Assembly: GCF_900110435.1 (NCBI RefSeq)
Contig: NZ_FODT01000012.1
Coordinates: forward strand, 102,704-166,703
Reading direction: 5' to 3'
Origin: Rhodopseudomonas pseudopalustris
GTDB taxonomy: Bacteria > Pseudomonadota > Alphaproteobacteria > Rhizobiales > Xanthobacteraceae
Length of the DNA stretch: 64,000 bases
Shown piece after piece: positions 23,348-31,647 of this stretch (position 1 is its first letter; the number at the start of each line of letters is the position of its first letter). A program made the position numbers and the translations under genes. Below the pieces are notes generated by a model. That model saw only the letters and a program-made list of their open reading frames with translations, was not told the DNA's origin and ran no database searches.

Positions 23348-24111
23348 TGGCAAAGAAGGGTGGCGGCGACAACTCGGCGCAGATCGCGGCACAGGCGCGG
23401 CAGGACGAGCAAGCGCGACAAGCGAAGATCCGCGACGGCACCGCGCGCATCAATTCGATGTTTGACGGTACTCCCTATGCACCGATCGCCGCGCCGGCGC
23501 CGCAGATGTCGATCGGCGACGCGAAAGCCTTCGTTGCGACCGGGGGAGCCGCGGGCGGCCCCACGCCAGCCGCGCCAGCAGCTCCATTCGACAACGGGGG
23601 CTTCGGGGGCTTCACCGATGATTTCTACAACGGCCGGCGCGACGCGTACCTGAAATACGCGTTGCCGCAGCTTGACCAACAGGCGGGCGAGGCGCGGAAG
23701 CAACTGACCTTCTCGCTCGCGCGCTCGAACCTGCTCGACAGCTCTACACGGGCCGAAAAAGAGGCCGAATTTCAGCGAACGTTCGACGCCGCGCGGCAAG
23801 GCGTTCACGACAATGCGAACGCCGCGGCCAACGAAACGCGGTCGAATGTCGAGTCGGCGCGGGCCGACCTGATCAAGATGCTGACCGCCTCGGGCGACAC
23901 CGAGGGGGCCGTGAATAGCGCACTCTCTCGTGCGCAGTCGTTATCTCAGCCGACGCCGTTCAGCCCGCTCAGCTCAGTTTTCGCGAACTTCACGAGCGCG
24001 CTCGGGGCCCAAGCGGCGGCCGAGCGTGCGCAGGCGTATAGCGGCGGTGTGGTTAAAGCCCCGTTCAACACCGGACTGTTCGGGTCCGGCAGCTCCGTAA
24101 AGGTGTCGTGA
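23347..24111 (+). CDS. Ejection-type internal virion protein 1
   Basis: ATG 23347 overlaps the previous stop (TGATG); GTG 23344 is an alternative. The 254-residue protein is Ala/Gln/Asp-rich, with an N-terminal coiled-coil-like AQARQDEQARQAKIRDG, a Pro/Ala-rich linker, and a helical core with FYNGRRDAYLKYALPQLDQQ and TRAEKEAEFQRTFDAARQG. Its place after the tail genes and low sequence complexity fit proteins that are ejected into the cell and line the DNA channel. I cannot name a specific family. Confidence 0.6.
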   Translation: MAKKGGGDNSAQIAAQARQDEQARQAKIRDGTARINSMFDGTPYAPIAAPAPQMSIGDAKAFVATGGAAGGPTPAAPAAPFDNGGFGGFTDDFYNGRRDAYLKYALPQLDQQAGEARKQLTFSLARSNLLDSSTRAEKEAEFQRTFDAARQGVHDNANAAANETRSNVESARADLIKMLTASGDTEGAVNSALSRAQSLSQPTPFSPLSSVFANFTSALGAQAAAERAQAYSGGVVKAPFNTGLFGSGSSVKVS

Positions 24112-24797
24112 TGCTTCCGCTTTTGCTTGCAGGCGCTGGCGCGGGGACAACGCTGTTGTCGTCCATGTTCGCGGGCAACGCGCAGGACGAGGTCAACAGC
24201 GCGCGGCTTGCCGCGGTGAACGGTGAGCGAACGCGGCAACAGGCGCTCGATACGGAAGCCGCGGGCATCAACAGCGGCGCGCTGGCGCGCTACGCGGGTT
24301 TCGACACGCAAATGGTGGACCGCGCGAAGAAGCTGTCCGACATGTTCCGCTCCGCGGTCGGCGGCGGGGAGGTGACGCCCGGAACAGCGCTGCCGGCGTC
24401 GTCGTCCGACGTCGTCAATCGCGAGATCGGCAACAGGCAGGAAATCGCGAGGATGTTCGGCCTTCAACAGGGCGAGGCGCGCGGCAATCTGCAAGCCTTC
24501 GGCGATCTGCTCGGGACGATCAGCCGCGGGCAGGCGCGCGACGCCGGCGCGATCGGTCAAATCGGCGGCTACAAGAAGGGATCGGCCGGCGTGCAGGCGC
24601 TCGAACTCGACGCCGCCGGCCATGCTGGCGATCAGAACAAAGGCCTCGCCGATCTGCTCGCCGGCCTCGGCAAGGTCGGGCTGACTGCAGGGCTGTCCGG
24701 AACCTTCGCACCCCTCGCGCCGGCAGCGGCAACGGCTGGCGCGCAGTCGGGCGTTTTCGCTTCGGGGGCGTCACCTTTCCTGACGTACGGGCACTGA
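24111..24797 (+). CDS. Ejection-type internal virion protein 2
   Basis: ATG 24111 overlaps the stop of the previous gene (TGATG again). The 228-residue product begins with a hydrophobic LPLLLAGAGAGTTLLSSMF, which could insert in a membrane, followed by helical segments (VNGERTRQQALDTEAA, NREIGNRQEIARMFGLQQGE) and a Gly/Ala-rich hydrophobic end. A membrane-seeking end on a virion protein fits formation of the ejection channel. Function is inferred from order and composition. Confidence 0.6.
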   Translation: MLPLLLAGAGAGTTLLSSMFAGNAQDEVNSARLAAVNGERTRQQALDTEAAGINSGALARYAGFDTQMVDRAKKLSDMFRSAVGGGEVTPGTALPASSSDVVNREIGNRQEIARMFGLQQGEARGNLQAFGDLLGTISRGQARDAGAIGQIGGYKKGSAGVQALELDAAGHAGDQNKGLADLLAGLGKVGLTAGLSGTFAPLAPAAATAGAQSGVFASGASPFLTYGH

Positions 24798-24798
24798 C

Positions 24799-26241
24799 AT
24801 GGCGATCAGGCGGAACAGTTACTACTTCGACCCGGGGCTTGCGTCCGCGTTCGACAATCTCGCGTCCGCGTTCGCAACGCCGAGCGGCAGCGATACGCTC
24901 GGCTACGTGAGGGGCGCCGCCGAGCGCGAGAAGGCAGCGCGGCTGGCAGAGCTGTTCGCCAACCCGACCGACCCGAATTTCGACCGGAAGAACATCGCCG
25001 TCGGCAACTACGCGCCGGTGCAGAGCTTTTATGCGCAAGATCAGAACAACGCGACGACGCGGCGGGGGCAGGATGTTTCGGCCGGCGCGCAACGGGACGT
25101 GGCGCGGATCAATAGCGATGGCGCGTTGTCGCGGCTGTACGCTACGCCGATCACCGTGAGCGATGGCCAGACTGTCGTCCTGCCGCAGCAGACGCAGGCC
25201 GCCACGGGCTTGCCGCAGTCGCTCGGCGGCAACGTCACCGTCAACCAAGGTCAGCGCGCGGTGCGGCCGGACGGCAGTGTGGTGGAAGGCGCGCCGAAGC
25301 CGCCGACGGACAGCGAAGTGAAGGCCGCGATCATCGGCGGGCTGCGCCCGAACGAACAGCGCGCGATCGTCATGCAGGGCGTCGGCACGACGAACGTAGT
25401 GGGGGCCGACGAAAAGCCTGTAGTGACTTTCACGCCGGACGCTGTCGGCAAGACCCCCTACGAGCGGGATACGCTGCCGGCGCAAACTGCGAACTTCAAG
25501 ACCCCGGATGGCCGCACCGGTACGGCGGCGTATGACCGCGACACCGGGAAGTGGAAGGAGACGCAGACCGGCGCAGAGCTGCCGCCAGGTACGCAGACCT
25601 ATTCGGCCAACCTACAGGGCGACAAGCAGAGCACGGGGCTCGGGGCCAGCACGCAGAACAACGTAGACGGTATGCTTGTCGATCTTGCGCTGGCGCAAGA
25701 CACGTCGAAGCAGCTCCGCAGCATTATCGTGACGAACCCCGGCTCGCAGGGCCTCGTCGGCTCGATACGCGGCACGGTGCAAGACGTGATCGCTGCGGGC
25801 GGTGAAGTTGGCAAGCTGCTGGACGCCAACATGAAGAGCATCAAGGCGGATATCGCTGCGGGCAATGTGCCGCCCGAGATCGTCGCGAAATTCGCGAATT
25901 TCGACCCAAGCATTCCGGCGACAAACATGCTCGAAACGCTTCTGACGGCGCAAGTCGCGAAGGTGCTCGACCCGAACGGCCGGATCTCGAACGATCGCTA
26001 TCAGCAAGTCGCGCGGGCACTCGGGAACGGCGGCTTGACCGGCAACGCGCAACGTACGCTCGCGACACTCGACGCGCTCGACACGGTCATTGAGCGGCGG
26101 CGCAACATCTTGGCGCCGTCTTCGCCAACCGCAGCGAGGATCGGGCAGGGCGCGCCCGCGCCCACGGCCGCACCGCCCGCCGCTGCGTCGGGTGCGCCGC
26201 AGCGTCTGCGCTTCAATCCGGCAACGGGGCAGATTGAATGA
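24799..26241 (+). CDS. Ejection-type internal virion protein 3
   Basis: The 480-residue protein starts MAIRRNSYYFDPGLASAFDN and contains LFANPTDPNFDRKNIAVGNY, a low-complexity Gln/Ala/Thr middle, and a helical C-terminal part (SIRGTVQDVIAAGGEVGKLL, LETLLTAQVAKVLDPNGRIS). The end is Ala/Pro-rich. Its last bases overlap the next start (ATGA at 26238). Together with its neighbours it makes the internal-protein block of a podovirus. No enzymatic motif is visible. Confidence 0.6.
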   Translation: MAIRRNSYYFDPGLASAFDNLASAFATPSGSDTLGYVRGAAEREKAARLAELFANPTDPNFDRKNIAVGNYAPVQSFYAQDQNNATTRRGQDVSAGAQRDVARINSDGALSRLYATPITVSDGQTVVLPQQTQAATGLPQSLGGNVTVNQGQRAVRPDGSVVEGAPKPPTDSEVKAAIIGGLRPNEQRAIVMQGVGTTNVVGADEKPVVTFTPDAVGKTPYERDTLPAQTANFKTPDGRTGTAAYDRDTGKWKETQTGAELPPGTQTYSANLQGDKQSTGLGASTQNNVDGMLVDLALAQDTSKQLRSIIVTNPGSQGLVGSIRGTVQDVIAAGGEVGKLLDANMKSIKADIAAGNVPPEIVAKFANFDPSIPATNMLETLLTAQVAKVLDPNGRISNDRYQQVARALGNGGLTGNAQRTLATLDALDTVIERRRNILAPSSPTAARIGQGAPAPTAAPPAAASGAPQRLRFNPATGQIE

Positions 26242-29168
26242 TCGAGGTTGAAGCGCCGGACGGCAGTATTGTCGAGTTTCCGGACGGCACCGATCGCGGC
26301 ACGATGGCCGCGGCGATGCAGAAGCGGTTCGCCGGCCCCTCGCTGTCGAGCGTTGGCGCCGACGCGAACCGAACGCTCGCGCAGCAGCCGGAAGTCATGG
26401 ATGCGAACGCAGGGGCCGACATTGCGGCGCTGAGCGCTGCGGCCAACCCGCCGGTGCCGTCAACCATGGACCGGATCAAGTCAGCCATCATGGGCGGCGG
26501 GACGACGCTCGCGAACGTCGCCGACCAGGCGGCGTATGTGCCCGCAGGCATTCGGCGCGGCCTATCGAAAATCGTCGGCCTGCCTGTGGACCTCGTGAAT
26601 GCGGGCTTGTCCTGGACCGGCCTGCCGGTGAGCCAGAAGCCGGTCGGCGGCTCGGCGCAGCTCGACGACCTGTTGCGGCTCAACGGTGCAATCCCTGACG
26701 TCCGGCCGCCGAGCACGGCCACCGAGCGAATGCTGACGCGCGGCGCCGAAGAGATCGGCGCTGCGGCGCTCCCGGTCGGCGCGGCGATCCACGCCGGCAG
26801 GATGGGCGTGCAGGCGGCGCGCGAGTTGCCGGTGCTGGCGCGGATGTTCGTCGAGCCCGCGGCGATCAACCCCGCGGGCTTCGCCGGCAAGGAAATGGCG
26901 ACGGCCGCTGCCGCTGGCGGTGGCGCGGCCGTCGCCAGCGAAGCGGCGCGCGCTGGCGGCGCGAAAGAGCACGGCGCCTGGGCGAACACCGCGGACATTC
27001 TCGGGGCGGTCGGCGGCGCGGCCGGGCTCGGCGCGGCGCGCATGGTTGGCGGCCCCGCGAAGGACATCGCCCAGGCGATTTTCCAGCCCGACAAGTTCAG
27101 CAACAAGAACGTCACGGAAGCCGTTGTCGATCGCATCGCCAACAACGCCGACACGCTGCCGAAGGTGGAAGGCAAGCCGGTCGATACGCAGCCGCTCGTC
27201 GACGCGATCACGCGCGGCTCCCAGGTTGACGCGGTGATACCGGGCTTCAAGGACGGCGTCGCCGACCGCACCGGCGACGCCGGGCTGGCCAATCTCGAAT
27301 ATGGCCGTCAGTCCGGCCCGAGCGCCATGCGCTTCACCGCGCGCCGCACCGAAAACGCAGCGGCCGTCGATCGGGCAATCAACCGGAACGCGCCGGACGG
27401 CAACCCGGCGGACCTGCGCGCCGAACTGGGGCTGGAGCGCGATCGCCGGCTGATGGACGCGAGCGTGCAGTCGCAGAACGCCGCCGACGACTTCGAACGC
27501 GCAACGCAGAGCCTGCACCCCGTTTTGGTCGGTGAAGGGCGGGGCGCGAACATTCGCGCGGCGCTGGAAGGGGCCAGCGAACAAGCTCGCGACATGCTTG
27601 CGGCGGCTTGGACGCCGATCAACCGGAGCAGCGCGCATGTCGATATGGCGCCGCTCGCAAGTGACTTCGCCGGAGTGCGGCGGGGATTGTCCACCGCGGA
27701 GGCTGAGAGGTTCCGACCGCCGGAGGTAGAAATCCCGCAGCGTTTGTCGGGCGAGCGCCCGGTTGACCCGCCACGGCTCGACGCGCAGGGTGAACCGGTC
27801 ACCGAGACGATTGTGCAGCCGATCCGGGAAGTCACCGGCCTGCGCAGCGCGCTCACGGACGCGTCGCGCGAAGCGCTGACGGCGGGCCGAACCAACGAGG
27901 CGCGTATCATCGACCAACACGTCACGGCGCTGGACAACTACCTCGACAACGCCGTGCCGCCCGAGCTGCGCGTCGACTACGAGGCTGCGCGCGCCGCGAC
28001 GGTCGACTACCACGACCGTTTCACTCGACCACAGACAGCGATCGCGCAGACGCTCGATCGCACCGAGGGCGTATACCGCCAACCTGACAGCGCAGTCGCT
28101 CAGAAATTCGTGCAGGCCGACGAAGGGCGAATCGATGACTTCCGAGCGCTGATGCGCGAAGCCGGCAATGACGAACGCGTGGTGTCGTCGGTGCGCGATC
28201 AGATCCTCGCTGACGTTCGCGATCGTAAGCTGCTCGATCGACCGGATCAGCTTCGCGACTATTTGACGCGGTACAGCACCATCCTGTCGGACCAGCGGTT
28301 CGACGGCACGCGCCAAGAGCTGGACAATGCGGCCGGGCTTCGCGCAGCGCTGACCCGCGCGCAGGAAGCCGAAACCGGGCTCGTGCGTGACCTCGGCACG
28401 CCCGATACGCCCGGCCGCGGGACCATCGGCCGCTACCTGCAGTATGGCGACGAGCGATCGCAAGACGCGCTTAAGGGTGTCCTCGCATCAAATAAACCCG
28501 GCGCCGCGATGGACGAGCTGCTGAGCTTCGTAAACAACGATCCGGCGGCAGTAGCCGGCGCGCGGAAGTCGTTTTGGGATTTGATGCAGTCGAAAACGCG
28601 CTCTAACGGCGAGACGACGCGCACACTCGACGGAACGCAACCATGGATGCCGAACAAGCTGAAGAATTTTCTAGATGAGCCAGGAAACGCAGCCGTCGCC
28701 GAGCGGCTATACCGCGGTGACCCGGAGCACCTGTCGAATGTTCGGCGTATCGCCGACGAGCTGCAGAACGTGGACTTGCGATCGCGCACGAGGGTCCCTA
28801 ACACGTCGGGGACGGCGCAAAGCATTTCTCAGGTGCTCACGCCCGAGACGCTGCAGAGCCGTTTCTACGCCTACAAGCGCGGGCAGACGTCGCTCGGCTT
28901 CATGCTGACGGCGCTTGGTTCGGTTGTCGCCCGGCGCGCCGTGCGCGGCGCGCAGGGCGAGGCGATTGAAAAGCTGCTCGATCGTGCACTGCTCGACCCC
29001 GAGCTGGCCGCGCGGCTGCTCAGCGAGGGCAACCCGGCGAACCGGGCGGCGCTCGCGCGAACCGCGAAAACCTACCTCGGCAATGAAGCCTCGACGTTGA
29101 CCGAGATCCTGACGGCGAAGCCGCCGGGGGAGGAAGACCCGATAAAAGACGCGATCACGAAGAAGTAG
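26238..29168 (+). CDS. Large internal virion / ejection protein, 976 aa
   Basis: This is the largest gene of the prophage part. The N-terminus VEAPDGSIVEFPDGTDRGTM, followed by MAAAMQKRF, is a small domain often seen at the start of phage internal proteins. Residues 190-270 have hydrophobic Ala/Gly stretches (ATAAAAGGGAAVASEAARAG) that may enter the membrane, followed by long charged helices (AELGLERDRRLMDASVQSQN, REALTAGRTNEARIIDQHV). The size and helical nature resemble the T7 gp16-like or P22 gp16/gp20 group that forms the ejection tube. No peptidoglycan-hydrolase motif is evident. It ends the rightward operon. Confidence 0.7.
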   Translation: MIEVEAPDGSIVEFPDGTDRGTMAAAMQKRFAGPSLSSVGADANRTLAQQPEVMDANAGADIAALSAAANPPVPSTMDRIKSAIMGGGTTLANVADQAAYVPAGIRRGLSKIVGLPVDLVNAGLSWTGLPVSQKPVGGSAQLDDLLRLNGAIPDVRPPSTATERMLTRGAEEIGAAALPVGAAIHAGRMGVQAARELPVLARMFVEPAAINPAGFAGKEMATAAAAGGGAAVASEAARAGGAKEHGAWANTADILGAVGGAAGLGAARMVGGPAKDIAQAIFQPDKFSNKNVTEAVVDRIANNADTLPKVEGKPVDTQPLVDAITRGSQVDAVIPGFKDGVADRTGDAGLANLEYGRQSGPSAMRFTARRTENAAAVDRAINRNAPDGNPADLRAELGLERDRRLMDASVQSQNAADDFERATQSLHPVLVGEGRGANIRAALEGASEQARDMLAAAWTPINRSSAHVDMAPLASDFAGVRRGLSTAEAERFRPPEVEIPQRLSGERPVDPPRLDAQGEPVTETIVQPIREVTGLRSALTDASREALTAGRTNEARIIDQHVTALDNYLDNAVPPELRVDYEAARAATVDYHDRFTRPQTAIAQTLDRTEGVYRQPDSAVAQKFVQADEGRIDDFRALMREAGNDERVVSSVRDQILADVRDRKLLDRPDQLRDYLTRYSTILSDQRFDGTRQELDNAAGLRAALTRAQEAETGLVRDLGTPDTPGRGTIGRYLQYGDERSQDALKGVLASNKPGAAMDELLSFVNNDPAAVAGARKSFWDLMQSKTRSNGETTRTLDGTQPWMPNKLKNFLDEPGNAAVAERLYRGDPEHLSNVRRIADELQNVDLRSRTRVPNTSGTAQSISQVLTPETLQSRFYAYKRGQTSLGFMLTALGSVVARRAVRGAQGEAIEKLLDRALLDPELAARLLSEGNPANRAALARTAKTYLGNEASTLTEILTAKPPGEEDPIKDAITKK

Positions 29169-29258
29169 CCTCCGGGGCTAGAAACGCCGGCTACGTCGGC
29201 CCTGGCGAGCTTTGGGCTTGCGCCTTGGACATGCCTCGTCAGACCCCGGAGGCGATCT
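29168..29258 (+). terminator. Candidate terminator of the morphogenesis operon
   Basis: GCCTCCGGGG (29168-29177) is complementary to CCCCGGAGGC (29244-29253), which is followed by GATCTTTTT. The 66-base loop contains a smaller GCCGGC/GTCGGCC hairpin. The long loop makes this uncertain. It lies at the convergent end with the leftward HTH gene. Confidence 0.4.
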
Positions 29259-29586
29259 TTTTAAGCATCCGCCTGTTTTCCGCAAGCGCGGCTTTCACGT
29301 CCGGGTCGCGGGAGGCCAGGATGGTGCGGCACAGGTTCGCTCTAGCCGCGCCGCTAACCCCGCGGCGCAGCTCTCGCAACGCCGAATCGCCGTCGCGCCT
29401 TAACGCCATCAGAACGTTCGTGGTTAGCGCCTTACTGAACCCTTGCCGCTCCGCAAGCACACGGACAGGCCAAAGATGATCAGACTGCTTGTCGCGGGCA
29501 ACGCGGATGATGCGATATACCGCCGCTTCGCTGACGCCAAAGCGGCGGGCTATCAGAGCGACGGTTAGGGGCTTACGCTTCGACAA
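29239..29586 (-). CDS. Helix-turn-helix protein, candidate phage regulator
   Basis: Residues 8-28 (VALIARRFGVSEAAVYRIIR) are a clear helix-turn-helix of the resolvase/insertion-element type. The rest of the 115-residue protein is helical and basic (VLMALRRDGDSALRELRRGV) and ends LAENRRMLKKIASGV. It is the only obvious regulator in this part of the prophage, encoded leftward. It overlaps the gene upstream by 14 bases, so the two form an operon starting near 30001, beside a copy of the TATGTC/TTGTATGC motif. It is a candidate to bind that motif, which is inference. Confidence 0.65.
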   Translation of the reverse strand: MSKRKPLTVALIARRFGVSEAAVYRIIRVARDKQSDHLWPVRVLAERQGFSKALTTNVLMALRRDGDSALRELRRGVSGAARANLCRTILASRDPDVKAALAENRRMLKKIASGV

Positions 29587-30001
29587 CGGAGTGCAACTTC
29601 ATGATGTACGTCACCCAACCTTTAGGTAGTTTTTCGATCAGCAGCTTAGCGCACGCCGCCGCGTCGGAGTAGCGCGCAAACCAACCGTTCATGACGCACG
29701 GGTCCTGGGTGGGCAGGCCACCAACGATATGCTGAACCACGACGTATCTGTAGACACACCCTTGTTCATCAACCGGTAGCAAGTTTCTTACTCGCGCTAC
29801 AACATACTCGCGCGGCGACGTTCTGCCGGTCCACGTCGTAGGGTCAATGGCTGACAAAGGCTCGATCTCGCGTGGCGGATCCGAAAAAACACGTTCTGTT
29901 GCGGCGGTGACGCATTCGGCCTCCGCACCATCGAAGTCCGCGTCGATCGCGAACGCGCGCTTCCCGAATACTGGCCTCAGCACGTTGTCACTGTCAGGCA
30001 T
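29573..30001 (-). CDS. Phage hypothetical protein, 142 aa
   Basis: The protein starts MPDSDNVLRPVFGKRAFAID with an acidic N-terminal half, then TGRTSPREYVVARVRNLLP and a C-terminal domain with VVVQHIVGGLPTQDPCV and ACAKLLIEKLPKGWV. No family is recognised. It is transcribed leftward from the divergent intergenic region at 30002-30073 and overlaps the HTH gene by 14 bases, so the pair is probably cotranslated. Confidence 0.6.
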   Translation of the reverse strand: MPDSDNVLRPVFGKRAFAIDADFDGAEAECVTAATERVFSDPPREIEPLSAIDPTTWTGRTSPREYVVARVRNLLPVDEQGCVYRYVVVQHIVGGLPTQDPCVMNGWFARYSDAAACAKLLIEKLPKGWVTYIMKLHSVVEA

Positions 30002-30040
30002 AGGTGATACCTTCTGCGGTTGAGTTTCTCCGTATTGTGG

Positions 30041-30056
30041 TATGTCGCTTGTATGC
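30041..30056. promoter_or_regulatory. Second full copy of the phage motif, TATGTCGCTTGTATGC
   Basis: TATGTCGCTTGTATGC is 14/16 identical to the copy at 5001-5016 and, like it, lies between divergent genes (starts at 30001 and 30074). It is a candidate operator or promoter element for both. Confidence 0.5.
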
Positions 30057-30073
30057 TAAAGTAAAGAGACAAA

Positions 30074-30724
30074 ATGGCCGATAGTGTCCAATACGCGATG
30101 CAGTGGCTGCTAAAGCGCGGCTATCAGCCGCATCAAGCGGCGGCGCTCGTCGGCCACGGCATTCAAGAGAGCGGCTTGCGAACCGACGCGGTCGGCGACA
30201 ACGGCACCGCGAAGGGCGTCTTTCAGTGGCGCGGCGATCGCCTGTCGGGCCTTTACAACTTCGCGCGCGAAACGGGCCAGGACGCGAACAGCCTCGACAC
30301 GCAACTCGGCTATCTCGATCGCGAGCTGAACACGACCGAGAAGCGGGCGGGCGACGCGCTGCGCGCCTCGACCGACGTCCGCAGCGCCACGCGCGCCGGC
30401 ATGATGTACGAGCGCCCCGCAGGTTACACGGCGGCTAACCCGGAAGCCGGGCACGGCTGGGCGAACAGGTTCGGGAAGGCGCAGGAACTGTTCGGCGGCG
30501 CGCCGGCAGTGACGGCCGACGCACCTGCTTCGCGATTGCTCGCGACACCCGCGGCGACCGTGTGGGGCGCGCCGCCGGCCGCCGTAATGTCGGCTTCGCC
30601 ATTCGACAATCTCGCCGCGGCGTTCGCGGGGAGCGCAAACCGGGAGCAGGCCGAAGCTCAGGCCGCAGACCAGCAGCGCAGGAAGGCGCTGCTGGGCGGC
30701 GGGCTCGGCGCCATGTTCGGCTGA
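30074..30724 (+). CDS. Phage tail lysozyme-domain protein
   Basis: Residues 1-130 follow the phage tail lysozyme family (Phage_lysozyme2): helical YAMQWLLKRGYQPHQAAALV, then GHGIQESGLRTDAVGDN with likely catalytic Glu32, AKGVFQWRGDRL, and GMMYERPAGYTA. This family cleaves peptidoglycan locally during DNA entry. Residues 140-216 are an Ala-rich tail containing the SPFDNLAAAFA segment, which resembles the start of ejection protein 3 (FDNLASAFA), suggesting a shared docking peptide. It is separated from the ejection operon by two leftward genes. Confidence 0.75.
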   Translation: MADSVQYAMQWLLKRGYQPHQAAALVGHGIQESGLRTDAVGDNGTAKGVFQWRGDRLSGLYNFARETGQDANSLDTQLGYLDRELNTTEKRAGDALRASTDVRSATRAGMMYERPAGYTAANPEAGHGWANRFGKAQELFGGAPAVTADAPASRLLATPAATVWGAPPAAVMSASPFDNLAAAFAGSANREQAEAQAADQQRRKALLGGGLGAMFG

Positions 30725-30726
30725 CC

Positions 30727-30942
30727 TTACTTGATCGACCACCAGGCTTGCAGCGCGGTCTGCTCTTCGGCTGTTGCCGGCCTTGTCTCGATGCGGCCGG
30801 TGCTGCGGTTGAACCGCCGCCAGACCCAAGTTTCGCTCTCGTCGAGCCACACCGCATTCCACGAAAAGCCAATAGCCAAACCGTAGTATAATTCGCGAAG
30901 CAGTTGATAGCCGACGCTTCCAATTCCGGTACTCGTGCCCAA
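30727..30942 (-). CDS. Small hypothetical protein at the prophage edge, 71 aa
   Basis: The frame begins MGTSTGIGSVGYQLLRELYY and contains tryptophan-rich SWNAVWLDESETWVWRRFNR, with EEQTALQAWWSIK at the end. It ends two bases after the lysozyme-domain gene, so the two converge. Composition and length are plausible for a phage gene, and no family is recognised. It is the last phage-like gene before host pgsA. Its promoter would lie in 30943-31030, facing away from pgsA. Confidence 0.5.
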   Translation of the reverse strand: MGTSTGIGSVGYQLLRELYYGLAIGFSWNAVWLDESETWVWRRFNRSTGRIETRPATAEEQTALQAWWSIK

Positions 30943-30978
30943 AAATGCGCCCCAAAGTTGTATGTATGCCGTTCTAGC

Positions 30979-31009
30979 TTGTCAAATTCGCCGACGCAAG
31001 CGATACAAT
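30979..31009 (+). promoter_or_regulatory. Promoter-like sequence for pgsA at the prophage border
   Basis: TTGTCA (30979-30984) is followed by 19 bases and TACAAT (31004-31009), or 17 bases and GATACA. The sequence is AT-rich compared with both sides. If used, it would drive pgsA from DNA that may belong to the prophage. Confidence 0.45.
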
Positions 31010-31028
31010 ATCAAACACTTACGTCGGC
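30990..31028. repeat. 11-bp inverted repeat at the prophage-host junction
   Basis: GCCGACGCAAG (30990-31000) and CTTACGTCGGC (31018-31028) are inverted with one mismatch around 17 bases. The repeat surrounds the candidate -10 element. It could be an operator, a recombinase core region or a hairpin; its position at the phage-host border makes an attachment-site component possible. Confidence 0.5.
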
Positions 31029-31043
31029 TAACGTATGAAATGT

Positions 31044-31601
31044 ATGTCGTTGTCTAATAGCATTCCGAATATTATTACGATTGGCCGCATCCTGCTGGTG
31101 CCGGTCATTGTCTGGGCAATTGCGTCGAATGAAATGGCAATCGCCTTCGCGGTGTTCGTCATTGCCGGCGTCAGCGACGCGGTCGACGGGTTTCTTGCCA
31201 AGCGCTTCAATATGAGCAGCGAGCTCGGTGCGTTGCTGGACCCGCTGGCCGACAAGGCGCTATTGGTCTCGATCTATGTTTCGCTTGGGATCTGGGGGGC
31301 GATCCCGCGCTGGCTGGTGATCCTCGTTGTGTCGCGCGACATCATGATCGTCGGGGCGGTGATCATTTCCTGGCTGTTCGGCAAGCCGGTACCGATGAAA
31401 CCGCTGATGGTCTCCAAGCTGAATACCGTAGCACAGGTTGGATTTGCGGCGGTCGTGCTCGGCGCTCTCGGTTTCGACATTGAGCCGGCGCCTTACGACC
31501 TTATCCTCATGATTTCGGTCACGCTCTTGACCTTGGTTTCGGTCTCCCTCTATCTCATTGAGTGGACGCGGCATATGAGCACGATCGAGCCTCGCCGCTG
31601 A
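31044..31601 (+). CDS. pgsA: CDP-alcohol phosphatidyltransferase (PgsA-like)
   Basis: The 185-residue integral membrane protein carries the family motif: DAVDGFLAKRF then SELGALLDPLADK (D..DG..A......G...D...D), near residues 48-75, which binds CDP-diacylglycerol and Mg2+. It has five to six membrane helices. PgsA condenses CDP-diacylglycerol with glycerol-3-phosphate in phosphatidylglycerol synthesis. ATG 31044 and ATG 31035 are both possible; neither has a good ribosome-binding site. The first 50 bases are AT-rich and adjoin phage DNA, so the native 5' end may have been altered by integration. Whether the product is PgsA itself or another CDP-alcohol enzyme needs comparison. Confidence 0.8.
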   Translation: MSLSNSIPNIITIGRILLVPVIVWAIASNEMAIAFAVFVIAGVSDAVDGFLAKRFNMSSELGALLDPLADKALLVSIYVSLGIWGAIPRWLVILVVSRDIMIVGAVIISWLFGKPVPMKPLMVSKLNTVAQVGFAAVVLGALGFDIEPAPYDLILMISVTLLTLVSVSLYLIEWTRHMSTIEPRR

Positions 31602-31647
31602 AACGCGTCGGCCGGCCGCGCAGAGCGGGCCGGCATGGAGCGACCCC

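Noticed and set aside
26562..28463. 633-codon leftward frame
   Set aside because: Shadow of the large internal virion protein; composition is Arg/Ala/His-rich without domains.
30943..31034. tRNA gene as integration site
   Set aside because: No cloverleaf or TTCRANNC-like T-arm could be found here.
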